64,000 bases of DNA from Aliishimia sp963721175 (GCA_963721175.1 CAVRIG010000012.1:22051-86050); one strand, 5' to 3'. Shown: positions 39,865 through 48,817, counted from the stretch's first letter. Notes: generated by a model not told the origin, from the letters alone. A program made the numbers and translations.

Positions 39865-41034
39865 TCAGTAGGGCAAACCTACGTAGTTCTGGGCAAAGGC
39901 TTCTTGCGCGGCCGCGTTGCTGCGCAGAAAGTCGACCTCGGCCAGTTGCATCTTGAGGTCGAACTCGGATTGATCGGGGTAGCGATGGAGCATGTTGGTC
40001 GTGGCCCAGCTGAACCGCTCGGCCTTCCACACCCGCGCGAGTGCCCTGGAGGAGTAGGCTTCCAGCCCCTCGTCTTCCTGCGCCTCGTAATGCTGCAACA
40101 GCCCCTGGTAGAGGTAATGCACATCCGAGGCGGCGGTGTTCAGTCCCTTGGCGCCTGTCGGCGGGACGATGTGCGCCGCGTCCCCGCAGATGAAGAGCCG
40201 GCCCCATTGCATCGGTTCGGTCACGAAGGACCGAAGTGGTGCGATCGACTTCTCGATCGAGGGCCCGGTGACCAGCGTGTCGGCGGTCTCCTCCGGAACG
40301 CGCCGCTTGAGCTCGTCCCAGAAATTCTTGTCCGACCAATCGCCCGGCGTGTCGCTGAGCGCGCATTGGATGTAGTAGCGGCTGAGGTTCTCGTTCCGCA
40401 TGGAACACAAGGCAAACCCGCGGGGCGAGTTTGAGTAGATCAACTCCTCGTTCACCGGCGGTGTTTCGGACAGGATGCCGAGCCAGCCGAACGGGTAGGT
40501 CTTTTCGTACTCTCTGCGGACCGGCAACGGAATCGACTGGCGGCTGACGCCGTGGAACCCGTCGCAGCCGGCCACGTAGTCGCAGGTGATTTCCTTTTGC
40601 GCGCCGTCCTGGTCGAAGCTGACTGTAGGAGTGTCGGTCTCCTGCCCGTGGATCTGCACGTGATCCACCTCGAAGAGCGTCGTCCCACCCGCCGCCTCGC
40701 GCGCGGCATAAAGATCGCGCGTCACTTCGGTCTGGCCGTAGAGCACGACGCTGTGGCCGGTCAGATCGTTGAAGCCGATCCTGAAGGTATCGCCGTCATA
40801 GGCGATGATCGTCCCGTCGTGAACGAAGCTCTCCCGGTCGAGGCGCCCGGCGACCCCCGCCTCGCGCAGCAGCCCGACCATGCCGCGTTCGAGGATTCCC
40901 GCGCGGATCCGGCTCAGGACGTAGTCCTTGGTCCGTCGCTCCAGGATCACGGTGTCGATGCCCTTGAGGTGCAGAAGCTGGCCGAGAAGCAGGCCGGACG
41001 GACCGCCACCGATGATGCAGACCTGTGTTCTCAT
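39865..41034 (-). CDS. pobA: 4-hydroxybenzoate 3-monooxygenase PobA
   Basis: A flavoprotein hydroxylase of 389 residues that converts 4-hydroxybenzoate to protocatechuate with NADPH and O2. MRTQVCIIGGGPSGLLLGQL is the FAD-binding N-terminus, CDYVAGCDGFHGVSR holds the DG motif, and RLFICGDAAHIVPPTGAKG is the second FAD motif with the GD pair. The start at MRTQ (41034) gives the usual family length. No pobR regulator or pca genes lie in the window. The gene stands alone between secreted-protein paralogues. Confidence 0.95.
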   Translation of the reverse strand: MRTQVCIIGGGPSGLLLGQLLHLKGIDTVILERRTKDYVLSRIRAGILERGMVGLLREAGVAGRLDRESFVHDGTIIAYDGDTFRIGFNDLTGHSVVLYGQTEVTRDLYAAREAAGGTTLFEVDHVQIHGQETDTPTVSFDQDGAQKEITCDYVAGCDGFHGVSRQSIPLPVRREYEKTYPFGWLGILSETPPVNEELIYSNSPRGFALCSMRNENLSRYYIQCALSDTPGDWSDKNFWDELKRRVPEETADTLVTGPSIEKSIAPLRSFVTEPMQWGRLFICGDAAHIVPPTGAKGLNTAASDVHYLYQGLLQHYEAQEDEGLEAYSSRALARVWKAERFSWATTNMLHRYPDQSEFDLKMQLAEVDFLRSNAAAQEAFAQNYVGLPY

Positions 41035-41224
41035 GGTGCCTCCCCTCTGATCCGGCCAGATGCATTGTAACGCTTGGCGTCGTCTTCCACGCGCCATGTC
41101 ACCGACCGAGCCCGTGCGACGCGATGCTAAGCGGATCGGGCAACTTGGCAACATCTGCAATGCCGATTTCCGGCTCGCCGTTGCAGATCCGCGATCTACG
41201 TTCCCCGGACAATGGAGGATCGAT

Positions 41225-41632
41225 ATGCGTCGAATGATTGCAGTTGTGTGTGTTTCGTTGTGCGTGGCGGGTGCGGTGAAGGCCGGTACCGAAGGTGACG
41301 AAGACCGTCTGACCATCAACCGGATCGATGCGTCGGATTTCGAAGTCGTGGAGATGCAAAACATGGACGCGCGCGCCTTCTGGTGCGGGGCGGCGAGTTT
41401 CCTCGAACGGCGGGAGGGGCGGCCGGGAACGACGGCGATCTACCTCAAGTCGCCGCGCGGGCCGAGCGTGACGACGCCTGGCCGCAACGGCGTCGTGTTC
41501 ACCACGGACGCGCGGGGATTGGCGGAGGAGCCGGACATGATCAGCGTCGATGTGAACCGCCCGGGACAGATGCTCAAGGCCTATCAGGCGCGGGGATTTT
41601 GCCGGGACGCCTTCAGTCGCTCCACGAAATAG
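41225..41632 (+). CDS. small secreted protein, paralogue C
   Basis: A 135-residue protein with a signal peptide (to about residue 20, VKAG). DASDFEVVEMQ, AFWCGAASFLE (Cys54), GRNGVVFTTDA, MISVDVNRPGQ and QARGFC (Cys126) align with paralogue A and more loosely with B. It lies 190 bases from the pobA start on the opposite strand and just upstream of yjbQ. Function is unknown. Confidence 0.7.
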   Translation: MRRMIAVVCVSLCVAGAVKAGTEGDEDRLTINRIDASDFEVVEMQNMDARAFWCGAASFLERREGRPGTTAIYLKSPRGPSVTTPGRNGVVFTTDARGLAEEPDMISVDVNRPGQMLKAYQARGFCRDAFSRSTK

Positions 41633-41646
41633 GGTCAAGTGGCTCC

Positions 41647-42073
41647 ATGCAGACGGTACTTCGAGTTCTCCACGCCCGGGCCCGGCCTGACGGAGTTCAC
41701 GGACCGGGTCGCCGGCTGGGTGGCCGGGCAAGGGGACGGGCTTTTGACCCTGCTGGTGCAACACACGTCCGCGTCGCTGCTGATCCAGGAAAACGCGGAC
41801 ACCGAAGTGCAGTCGGACCTGCAAGCGTTTTTCGAACGGCTGGTGCCGCCTTCCGACCATCCATCGATGTCCTATCTCCGCCATACCTATGAGGGGCCGG
41901 ACGACATGCCCGGTCATATCAAGTCGGCGCTGCTACCGGTCAGCCTGTCGATCCCGGTCCGGGACGGGCGGCTGATGCTGGGGACGTGGCAGGGCATCTA
42001 CCTCGTGGAACATCGACGCCGACCGCACCAGCGGCGGGTCGCCGCGCACTTCCAGCCGGACCGCACCCCGTAG
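41647..42073 (+). CDS. YjbQ/UPF0047 family protein, frameshifted near 41664
   Basis: A protein of about 141 residues of the UPF0047 family, small trimeric proteins reported to have weak thiamine phosphate synthase activity. LVQHTSASLLIQENADTEVQ (about residues 35-54), DDMPGHIKSALL and MLGTWQGIYLVEHR are diagnostic. The natural start appears to be ATG 41647 (MQTVLR), with an extra G near 41664 before FSTPGPGLTEF. As written, the frame opens at GTG 41639 with an atypical N-terminus. The gene begins 14 bases after paralogue C. Confidence 0.8.
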
Positions 42074-42143
42074 CGTCTCGCCTGTGCCACGGTTGCCCGC
42101 GCAGATGCAGCGGCGCGCGAAATCCGGTCTACCCAAGGCTGGG

Positions 42144-42168
42144 TCTATATCCTATAGATTGTGGATAA
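42144..42168. promoter_or_regulatory. DnaA box and inverted repeat upstream of nrdR
   Basis: TGTGGATAA at 42160-42168 is the exact complement of the DnaA box TTATCCACA. Just before it TCTATA-TCC-TATAGA (42144-42158) forms a dyad. Both lie 52-76 bases before the nrdR start. DnaA or dyad-binding control of nrdR is an inference. Confidence 0.4.
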
Positions 42169-42219
42169 GTGGGCAACGAACCCCACGATAAGGCGGGAAA
42201 ACGACCAGGGGGAATTGGC

Positions 42220-42687
42220 ATGCGCTGTCCTTTTTGCGGCAACATCGACACTCAGGTGAAGGATTCGCGGCCGGCCGAGGACCACGTCTCGATCCGTCGG
42301 CGGCGATTCTGTCCGGCGTGCGGGGGACGCTTCACGACCTATGAACGGGTGCAGCTGCGCGATCTGGTCGTCATCAAGACGTCCGGCAAACGCGAGGACT
42401 TCGACCGTGACAAGCTGGAACGGTCGATCCGGATCTCGATGCAGAAGCGCCCCATCGACCCCGAACGGATCGATCAGATGATCTCCGGCATCGTGCGGCG
42501 GCTGGAAAGCATGGGAGAGACCGACATCCCGTCGAAGGTCATCGGCGAGATCGTGATGGAGGCGCTGGCCCGGATCGACACGGTCGCCTATGTGCGTTTC
42601 GCGAGCGTTTACAAGAACTTCCAAGCCGCAGATGATTTCGACAGGTTCGTGAGCGAACTGCGGCCCAATGTCCCGTCGGAAGAGTGA
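42220..42687 (+). CDS. nrdR: transcriptional repressor NrdR
   Basis: A 155-residue repressor of ribonucleotide reductase genes. The N-terminal zinc ribbon has C3-PFC-6 and C31-PAC-34, the RRRRFCPACGGRFTTYER segment contacts DNA, and the ATP-cone domain (about 45-140) senses ATP/dATP (VVIKTSGKREDFDRDKL). ATG 42220 is the family start; upstream in-frame ATG 42169 adds unrelated residues. Its stop overlaps the ribD start (GTGA), an order common in Alphaproteobacteria. Confidence 0.95.
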   Translation: MRCPFCGNIDTQVKDSRPAEDHVSIRRRRFCPACGGRFTTYERVQLRDLVVIKTSGKREDFDRDKLERSIRISMQKRPIDPERIDQMISGIVRRLESMGETDIPSKVIGEIVMEALARIDTVAYVRFASVYKNFQAADDFDRFVSELRPNVPSEE

Positions 42688-43776
42688 GCCGCGAGGATAT
42701 CCGCTTCATGACCACGGCTCTGGCCCTCGGGCGCCGGGGATGGGGACGCGTGTGGCCCAATCCTGCCGTCGGGTGCGTGATCGTGCGCGACGGCCGCATC
42801 GTCGGACGCGGCTGGACCGGCGATGGCGGTAGACCCCATGCGGAGGTCGTGGCACTGGCGCAAGCCGGCGCGGCAGCGCGAGCGGCGACCGCTTATATCA
42901 CGCTCGAGCCCTGCAATCACCACGGGAAGACTGGCCCCTGCACGGAGGCGCTGATTGACGCCGGTGTGGCGCGCGTCGTGGTCGGGTGCGAGGATCCGGA
43001 TCCGAGGGTCAATGGAAGCGGGCTTGCGCGTCTTCGGTGAAGCCGGCGTGGAGATCACCTCCGGCGTGATGGAGACCGCCGCACGCGCCGCGCATCAGGG
43101 GTTCTTCACGCGGATCACGCAAGGGCGTCCCATGGTCACGCTGAAGCTCGCGAGTTCGTTCGACGGCCGGATCGCCACCGGGACGGGACAGAGCCAATGG
43201 ATCACCGGACCGGAGGCACGTCGCGTGGTGCATGCCATGCGCGCCACCCACGACGCCGTGATGGTGGGCGGCGGAACGGCGCGGCAGGACGACCCGTCGC
43301 TGACCGTGCGGGGCCTGGGTGTCGCGCGCCAGCCGGTACGCATCGTCGTCTCCCGCAGGCTCGATCTGCCGCTGATGGGGCAATTGGCGCGGACGGCTGC
43401 GGACGTCCCGGTCTGGATCTGCCACGGCACCGACGTGGACCCGAACCTGCACCGGACATGGGAGGAATTGGGCGCGAAGCTTCTGCCCTGCGCGGCGAGG
43501 GGCGCGCAACTGGACACCGAGGCCGTTCTTGCGTCGCTTGCCGGCGAGGGCCTGACGCGCGTCTTTTGCGAAGGCGGCGGGATGCTGGCGGCCTCCCTGC
43601 TGGAGGCGGGCGTCGCCGACAGGCTGGTCATGTTCACGGCGGGTCTGGCAATCGGCGCAGAGGGTTTGCCATCGATCGGTGCGCTGGGCGTGGCGCACCT
43701 GTCGGAGGCGCCGCGGTTCGAGTTGGAAGACGTGCGCGCAGTGGGTGGCGACGTGATGCATGTGTGGCGCCGGTGA
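42684..43776 (+). CDS. ribD: bifunctional deaminase/reductase RibD, frameshifted near 43037
   Basis: RibD performs the deamination and side-chain reduction steps of riboflavin synthesis. The N-terminal deaminase has HAEVVAL and PCNHHGKTGPCTEAL, which bind Zn. The reductase part has TLKLASSFDGRIATGTGQSQ and VMVGGGTARQDDPSLTVR, and ends VFCEGGGMLAASLL. The frame breaks after NGSGLARLR; one extra base in CGGTGAA near 43037 must be removed to join EAGVEITSGVMETA. The reconstructed length is 363 residues. GTG 42684 overlaps nrdR. Confidence 0.93.
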
Positions 43777-43888
43777 TGGCTTGAGTATGGCTGGCCCGCT
43801 CCACCATCTCTGTCATCGCAATCTCGCCGTGGCTTGTTCTCGGCCTCCAAGGTGGCTAGGTGAGCCGTAGCAGCCAGGGACATCCGCC

Positions 43889-44476
43889 ATGTTTACCGGG
43901 ATCATCACCGATATCGGCACCGTGACCGAGTTGGAACAGAAGGGGGATCTGCGGGCGCGGATTTCCTGCAGCTACGACACCGGCGGGATCGAGATTGGTG
44001 CGTCGATCGCGTCGGACGGGGTCTGCCTGACGGTCGTGGCGCTGGGCGCGGACTGGTACGACGTCAACATCAGCGCGGAGACCGTGGCGCACACCAATCT
44101 CGGGGCTTGGCGGGAGGGGTCGCGCGTCAACCTGGAACGTGCGTTGCGCGTGGGGGATGAACTGGGCGGGCATATCGTGTCGGGGCATGTGGACGGCGTC
44201 GCCGAGGTCGTTTCCGTTGCCGACGAAGGCGACAGCACGCGGGTGACGCTGCGCGCGCCGTCTCACCTGTCGAAGTTCATCGCGCCGAAGGGTTCGGTGG
44301 CCCTGAACGGAACCTCGCTGACGGTGAACGAGGTCGATGGCGATACGTTCGGCATAAACTTCATCCCGCATACCAAGCACGTGACCACCTGGGGCGACGT
44401 GACGGTGGGCGACCGCGTGAACCTGGAGATCGACACGCTGGCCCGCTATGTCGCGCGGCTGCAGGAGCAGATGTAG
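43889..44476 (+). CDS. ribE: riboflavin synthase alpha chain
   Basis: A 195-residue enzyme that dismutates two 6,7-dimethyl-8-ribityllumazine molecules to riboflavin. It is made of two homologous lumazine-binding barrels: MFTGIITDIGTVTELE with SDGVCLTVV in the first, and SGHVDGVAEVVSV with LNGTSLTVNEVDG in the second, each with its family motif. The start MFTGII is diagnostic. It lies 112 bases after ribD in the nrdR-rib-nusB cluster. Confidence 0.95.
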   Translation: MFTGIITDIGTVTELEQKGDLRARISCSYDTGGIEIGASIASDGVCLTVVALGADWYDVNISAETVAHTNLGAWREGSRVNLERALRVGDELGGHIVSGHVDGVAEVVSVADEGDSTRVTLRAPSHLSKFIAPKGSVALNGTSLTVNEVDGDTFGINFIPHTKHVTTWGDVTVGDRVNLEIDTLARYVARLQEQM

Positions 44477-44485
44477 CGCCGGATC

Positions 44486-45538
44486 CTACCAGATGTCGCC
44501 CACGGTGTAGCCTTCGGTGAACGGGTCGGTCGGATCCAGCCGGTACTGCGTGTTGCCATAGATCCAGGCTTGCCCCGCGATGCTGGGGACGATCGCGGCG
44601 TAGGGCCCGACCTGCGTCGTCTTCTCGATCACGCCGGAGAACGTGGTGCCGAGTGGCCCGGCGTTGACGAAGGGCTCGCCAGGCCGGAGCTTCCCGCGCG
44701 CATGCAGGACCGCCATCCGGGCGCAAGTCGCCGTGCCGCAGGGGGAGCGGTCGAGAATTCCGGCCGCATCCTGCGGACGGACGGGGTCGAACTTGCCGGT
44801 CGACACGGTCGCCGCCCCGCGTCCGTCCGTCCCGTCGGCAACCGGCGCACCGAACAGATACGAAATCGTCGGGCCGGTGATCTTCGGGTTGTCGGGATGC
44901 GCAACCGGCAACTGCTCTGCCGCGGCGTGGCGCAGGGCCTCGGACACGCGGGCGATCTCCGCCCCGTTCTCGGCCTCCAGCGAGATGCCGAGCCGGTCCG
45001 CATCCGCCATGACATAGAACATCCCGCCCCAGGCGATATCCACGGTCATACTGCCAAGCCCGGGGGCGTCGATCTCCGCATCGAGGGCGACGGCAAAGGC
45101 GGGAACATTCCGAAACCGGACCTGCGTGACCTTCCTGTCCTCGCAAGCGGCCTCCACGGTGATCAGACCCGCCGGCGTCTCCAGCGTCAGCCGCGTGACC
45201 GGTTCGGTCATCGGCAGGATGCCCCCCTCCAGCAGCACGGTGGTGACGCAGATCGTGTTCGATCCCGACATCGGCGGGTATTCCGTCTGCTCCATGATGA
45301 TGAACCCCGCGTCTGCCGCTGGGTCGCAGGCCGGCACGATCAGGTTGCAGCAGAGTGCGGGATACCCGCGCGGCTCCCGCAGCAGCAGCTTGCGAAGGTC
45401 GTCGCGGTTGTCCCGCAGCCAGCACATCTTGTCGAAGACAGTCTCGCCGGGGATCGGCGGCAGGCCACCGGTGATGACGCGCCCCGGTTCCCCCTCGGCA
45501 TGGGCCTCCACGGCGGACAATCTGATCTTGGCTTCCAT
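44486..45538 (-). CDS. proline racemase superfamily, 4-hydroxyproline epimerase-like
   Basis: A 350-residue PLP-independent enzyme. The first catalytic position reads PPMS91-GSNTIC, with Ser where proline racemase has Cys; the second is intact as DRSPCGTATCARM. In the superfamily, Ser/Cys pairs occur among 4-hydroxyproline epimerases, while trans-3-hydroxyproline dehydratases are Cys/Thr, so 4-hydroxyproline epimerisation is the best guess; the substrate is unproven. The gene lies on the minus strand between ribE and ribB, its stop 10 bases from the ribE stop. Confidence 0.85.
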   Translation of the reverse strand: MEAKIRLSAVEAHAEGEPGRVITGGLPPIPGETVFDKMCWLRDNRDDLRKLLLREPRGYPALCCNLIVPACDPAADAGFIIMEQTEYPPMSGSNTICVTTVLLEGGILPMTEPVTRLTLETPAGLITVEAACEDRKVTQVRFRNVPAFAVALDAEIDAPGLGSMTVDIAWGGMFYVMADADRLGISLEAENGAEIARVSEALRHAAAEQLPVAHPDNPKITGPTISYLFGAPVADGTDGRGAATVSTGKFDPVRPQDAAGILDRSPCGTATCARMAVLHARGKLRPGEPFVNAGPLGTTFSGVIEKTTQVGPYAAIVPSIAGQAWIYGNTQYRLDPTDPFTEGYTVGDIW

Positions 45539-45663
45539 CGCATGACTCCGGTTGTTGACCGCAGACTAGGTGGCCTGTCGTCGGGTCACAATGCGGGGTG
45601 TAGGGCTGGCGCTTTGACTGGCTTGCAAGTATGGGACAGGGCAAGGCTGCTTGGAGGTGCGCC

Positions 45664-46785
45664 ATGGGCTATGAGACGCCGGGACCGGTCGAGGAATCGC
45701 TGCAAGGCGCGATTTCTCCCATCGAGGAGATCATTGAGGACGCGAAGCTTGGCCGGATGTTCATCCTGGTCGACCACGAGGATCGCGAGAACGAAGGTGA
45801 CCTCGTGATCCCCGCGAATTTCGCGGACGCCAAGGCCGTCAACTTCATGGCGACGCATGGGCGCGGGCTGGTCTGCCTGACGCTGCCACCCGAGCGGATC
45901 GAGGAACTGGGTCTCTCGATGATGTCGACGCACAATTCCTCGCGCCACGAGACCGCCTTTACCGTGTCGATCGAAGCGCGGGAGGGCGTCACCACCGGCA
46001 TCTCCGCCGCCGACCGGGCGCTGACCATTTCCACCGCGATCAACCCGCAGGCCGGGGCCGCGGATCTCGCCACACCCGGCCACGTCTTTCCGCTGCGGGC
46101 GCGGCGTGGCGGCGTGCTGGTGCGTGCGGGCCACACGGAGGCGGGATGCGACGTGGCGCGGTTGGCCGGGCATTATCCCTCGTCGGTGATCTGCGAGATC
46201 ATGAACGAAGACGGCACCATGGCGCGCCTGCCCGAGCTGATCGAGATTGCGCGCAAGCACGGGCTCAAGATCGGCACGATCAGTGATCTCATCGCGTACC
46301 GCCGCAGATACGACAATCTCGTGCGCGAGACCGATCGCCACCACGTGACCTCGGAGTATGGGGGCAGCTGGGACATGCGGATCTTCACCGATTTCACCTA
46401 TGGGGTCGAGCATGTCGCGCTGATCAAGGGCGACATCACCACGCCGGAGCCGGTTCTGGTGCGCACGCACGCGCTCAACGAAGGGTCCGATGTTCTGGGC
46501 CTGGGGCCGAAACCGGCAGGCGAGCTGGCCCGGGCGATGGAGATCGTCGCCAACGAGGGGCGTGGTCTGATCTGCCTCTTCCGTCAACCCCACAAGGAGC
46601 TTTTCGCGCAGGAGGAGGACGGGCCGCGCACGATCAAGCAGACCGGCCTCGGTGCGCAGATGCTGGCCAAGCTGGGCGTGCGCGAGTTGATCCTGCTGAC
46701 CGACAGCCCGTCCACGCGGTATGTGGGGCTCGACGCCTATGACCTGACGATCAAGGGCACGCGCCCGATCATGGGGAGCAAGTGA
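45664..46785 (+). CDS. ribB: 3,4-dihydroxy-2-butanone-4-phosphate synthase with degenerate GTP cyclohydrolase II-like domain (RibBX type)
   Basis: A 373-residue fusion. Residues 1-210 form RibB, with ILVDHEDRENEGDLVIPA for metal and substrate and RAGHTEAGCDVARLAG. It makes dihydroxybutanone phosphate from ribulose-5-phosphate. The second half resembles RibA but lacks the HSECLTGD region and its zinc cysteines (it reads VLVRTHALNEGSDVLG), so GTP cyclohydrolase activity is not expected; such variants are called RibBX. ATG 45664 follows GGAGG. It adjoins ribH. A separate ribA must exist elsewhere. Confidence 0.9.
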   Translation: MGYETPGPVEESLQGAISPIEEIIEDAKLGRMFILVDHEDRENEGDLVIPANFADAKAVNFMATHGRGLVCLTLPPERIEELGLSMMSTHNSSRHETAFTVSIEAREGVTTGISAADRALTISTAINPQAGAADLATPGHVFPLRARRGGVLVRAGHTEAGCDVARLAGHYPSSVICEIMNEDGTMARLPELIEIARKHGLKIGTISDLIAYRRRYDNLVRETDRHHVTSEYGGSWDMRIFTDFTYGVEHVALIKGDITTPEPVLVRTHALNEGSDVLGLGPKPAGELARAMEIVANEGRGLICLFRQPHKELFAQEEDGPRTIKQTGLGAQMLAKLGVRELILLTDSPSTRYVGLDAYDLTIKGTRPIMGSK

Positions 46786-47334
46786 ATGGCTGGAACGGAG
46801 AGGCATTACGTCCTGCCGCGGCCCGAGTTCGAAACGCCGCCGAAGCTGCTGATCGTCGTGGCGCCCTATTACCGCGACATCGCCGATGACCTGATCGCCG
46901 GCGCAAAGACCGAAATCGAGGCCGTGGGCGGCACATGGGAGCTGGTGGAAGTGCCCGGTGCGCTGGAGGTGCCCACGGCCATCGGCATTTCCGACCGGCG
47001 GGCACAGTTCGACGGCTATGTCGCGCTGGGCTGCGTGATCCGGGGCGAGACGACGCATTACGAGACCGTGTGCAACGACAGTTCGCGCGCGATCCAGCTC
47101 TTGGGGCTGCAGGGGCTCTGCATCGGCAACGGCATCCTGACCGTGGAGAACCGCGATCAGGCCGTCGTGCGCGCCGATCCGGAGGGGCAGAACAAGGGGG
47201 GCGGTGCGGCAGCGGCGGCGCTTCATCTGATCGCACTCGGCCGGAAATGGGCCGACAAGCGCGAGGGCATCGGGTTCCGGGCACCGTCCGAGGACATGGG
47301 GCTCGTCTCCGGCGGAGGCGACGCGAAGAGATGA
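46786..47334 (+). CDS. ribH: 6,7-dimethyl-8-ribityllumazine synthase
   Basis: A 182-residue enzyme that joins dihydroxybutanone phosphate with the pyrimidine intermediate. Family signatures are VEVPGALEVPTAIG, GYVALGCVIRGETTHYE (catalytic His) and IGNGILTVENRDQA. It forms an icosahedral or pentameric assembly in the cytoplasm. The start follows the ribB stop by one base and its stop overlaps nusB. Confidence 0.95.
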   Translation: MAGTERHYVLPRPEFETPPKLLIVVAPYYRDIADDLIAGAKTEIEAVGGTWELVEVPGALEVPTAIGISDRRAQFDGYVALGCVIRGETTHYETVCNDSSRAIQLLGLQGLCIGNGILTVENRDQAVVRADPEGQNKGGGAAAAALHLIALGRKWADKREGIGFRAPSEDMGLVSGGGDAKR

Positions 47335-47801
47335 CGACCCTATCCGGCAATGCCAGGCGCAAGATGAAATCCGCATCGCGGCTTTACGCGGTGCAGGCGC
47401 TCTTTCAGATGGAGGCGGCAGGGCAGAGCGCCGACACGGTGCGCCGCGAGTTTCTCGATCACCGCTTCGGCGCCACCTATGATGGCGAGGAGATGATCGA
47501 TGGCGACGTGGATCTCTTCGTCCAGCTCCTTGATACGGCCGTCAACTACCAGGCTTCGATCGACCAGATGACCGACCGGGCGCTGGTCGCGAAATGGCCG
47601 ATCGCGCGGATCGATCCGACGCTGCGGGCGCTGTTTCGGGCGGCAGGTGCGGAATTGCGCGACCCGGGAACGCCGCCGCGGGTCGTGATCTCGCAATTCG
47701 TCGAGGTGGCGCAGGCCTTTTTCCCCGACGGCAAGGAACCGAAGTTCGTCAACGCTGTTCTGGATCACATGGCGCGCGAAGCACGGCCCGAAGCCTTTTG
47801 A
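47331..47801 (+). CDS. nusB: transcription antitermination factor NusB
   Basis: A 156-residue all-helical RNA-binding protein that, with NusE, assembles antitermination complexes on rRNA leaders. The family region spans SASRLYAVQALFQME to PRVVISQFVEVAQAF and KFVNAVLDHMA. ATG 47331 overlaps the ribH stop (ATGA). It is the last gene of the rib cluster, as in many Proteobacteria. Confidence 0.95.
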   Translation: MTTLSGNARRKMKSASRLYAVQALFQMEAAGQSADTVRREFLDHRFGATYDGEEMIDGDVDLFVQLLDTAVNYQASIDQMTDRALVAKWPIARIDPTLRALFRAAGAELRDPGTPPRVVISQFVEVAQAFFPDGKEPKFVNAVLDHMAREARPEAF

Positions 47802-47901
47802 AGGGCATTCTGCGTCGGATCGTGAGCCCGCCGGGCGCCGGCAACGGAAATTGGAATTTCTTTGCGAATTGCGCTAGCGTCTTCGCCGAACAGGAGGCCG
47901 A

Positions 47902-48135
47902 ATGTCCCAGATCGTACGGTTCTACATCCTCCATTCGCTGATCGGTTTCGCCGTGGCGGGCGTGTTCGTCGCTTTGCTGCTCTGGTTCAACGTGGCGAAC
48001 CTCGCCCACCTCATCCTGTCTTCACCGAGTTGGGCGCTGGCGCTGTTCATGCTCTGGTTCTTCAACGGGATCGTGTTTGCCGGGGTACAGTTCGGCGTGG
48101 CCGTCATGACCATGGCGGACCCCACGGAAGATTGA
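47902..48135 (+). CDS. small membrane protein
   Basis: A 77-residue protein with two hydrophobic helices (about 9-33 and 42-70). The start ATG 47902 has CAGGAGGCCGA upstream. No family is recognised; the length and sequence suggest a short conserved inner-membrane protein that ends TMADPTED. Confidence 0.6.
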   Translation: MSQIVRFYILHSLIGFAVAGVFVALLLWFNVANLAHLILSSPSWALALFMLWFFNGIVFAGVQFGVAVMTMADPTED

Positions 48136-48307
48136 GGTCGCTGGCCGCGCGCCGGCGAAACCGGGACATTGAGCCACCCCAGATACTTGAGCAAGATTGG
48201 TGCAGGTGGGGCGAATGCACGGTTGAATTGAATGTGGCAAACCTGAAACCAACCCTCTATGTTCGCGTTGGATGGGCAGAAACGGATATCTACGGAAGGA
48301 GATGTCT

Positions 48308-48670
48308 ATGACCAGGAAGACGACCAACACACCGAACCCGAAGATGCCGGGTCCGCGCCGCAGGATCGGTCAGACCCTGCAGTGGATGAAGGCGAAGAAG
48401 GCCGCCAAGGACCGCGCGCATGAGTATACGCTGCCCGGCGAGGACGAGTACCGGGCCGGCGATGCGCGGCGCGGCACGGGCGCCGTATGGCAATGGGCCA
48501 AGGCGCAACTCGATGCGGCGGAAGCGAGCCGCCGCCGGAGCGTGCCCGGGTCCCTGATGTACCAACGCGCGCCGCGTGGGGCGACGATGACCGCCTGGCA
48601 GTGGGATCGGTCCCGGGACGAGGCGGCATTGCGGGCGCAAAGGCGCCCCATCGGTTTCGGGCGTTCCTGA
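48308..48670 (+). CDS. basic hypothetical protein
   Basis: A protein of about 120 residues, rich in Arg, Lys, Ala and Trp (GQTLQWMKAKKAAK, VWQWAKAQLDAAE, TAWQWDRSRDE), with repeated W-Q-W motifs. It has no signal peptide or domain that I recognise. ATG 48308 is preferred because GGAAGGAG sits six bases upstream; an in-frame ATG at 48302 would overlap that site. Confidence 0.5.
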   Translation: MTRKTTNTPNPKMPGPRRRIGQTLQWMKAKKAAKDRAHEYTLPGEDEYRAGDARRGTGAVWQWAKAQLDAAEASRRRSVPGSLMYQRAPRGATMTAWQWDRSRDEAALRAQRRPIGFGRS

Positions 48671-48817
48671 CGCCGATCGCGACAGTCCGCGGCGGCCCTG
48701 AGCTGGCCCTGGGCCGCACAGGTAAAAACCTCGTTTCCCGTACTGCTGATATTGCGCCGTGGCCGGATTCAGGCCACGGTAAGCCGCAATAAAAATCAAG
48801 GACGGGAGAAACGGATA

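Noticed and set aside
43777..43888. FMN riboswitch before ribE
   Set aside because: The 112-base gap lacks the conserved RFN-element blocks and could not fold into that structure by eye.
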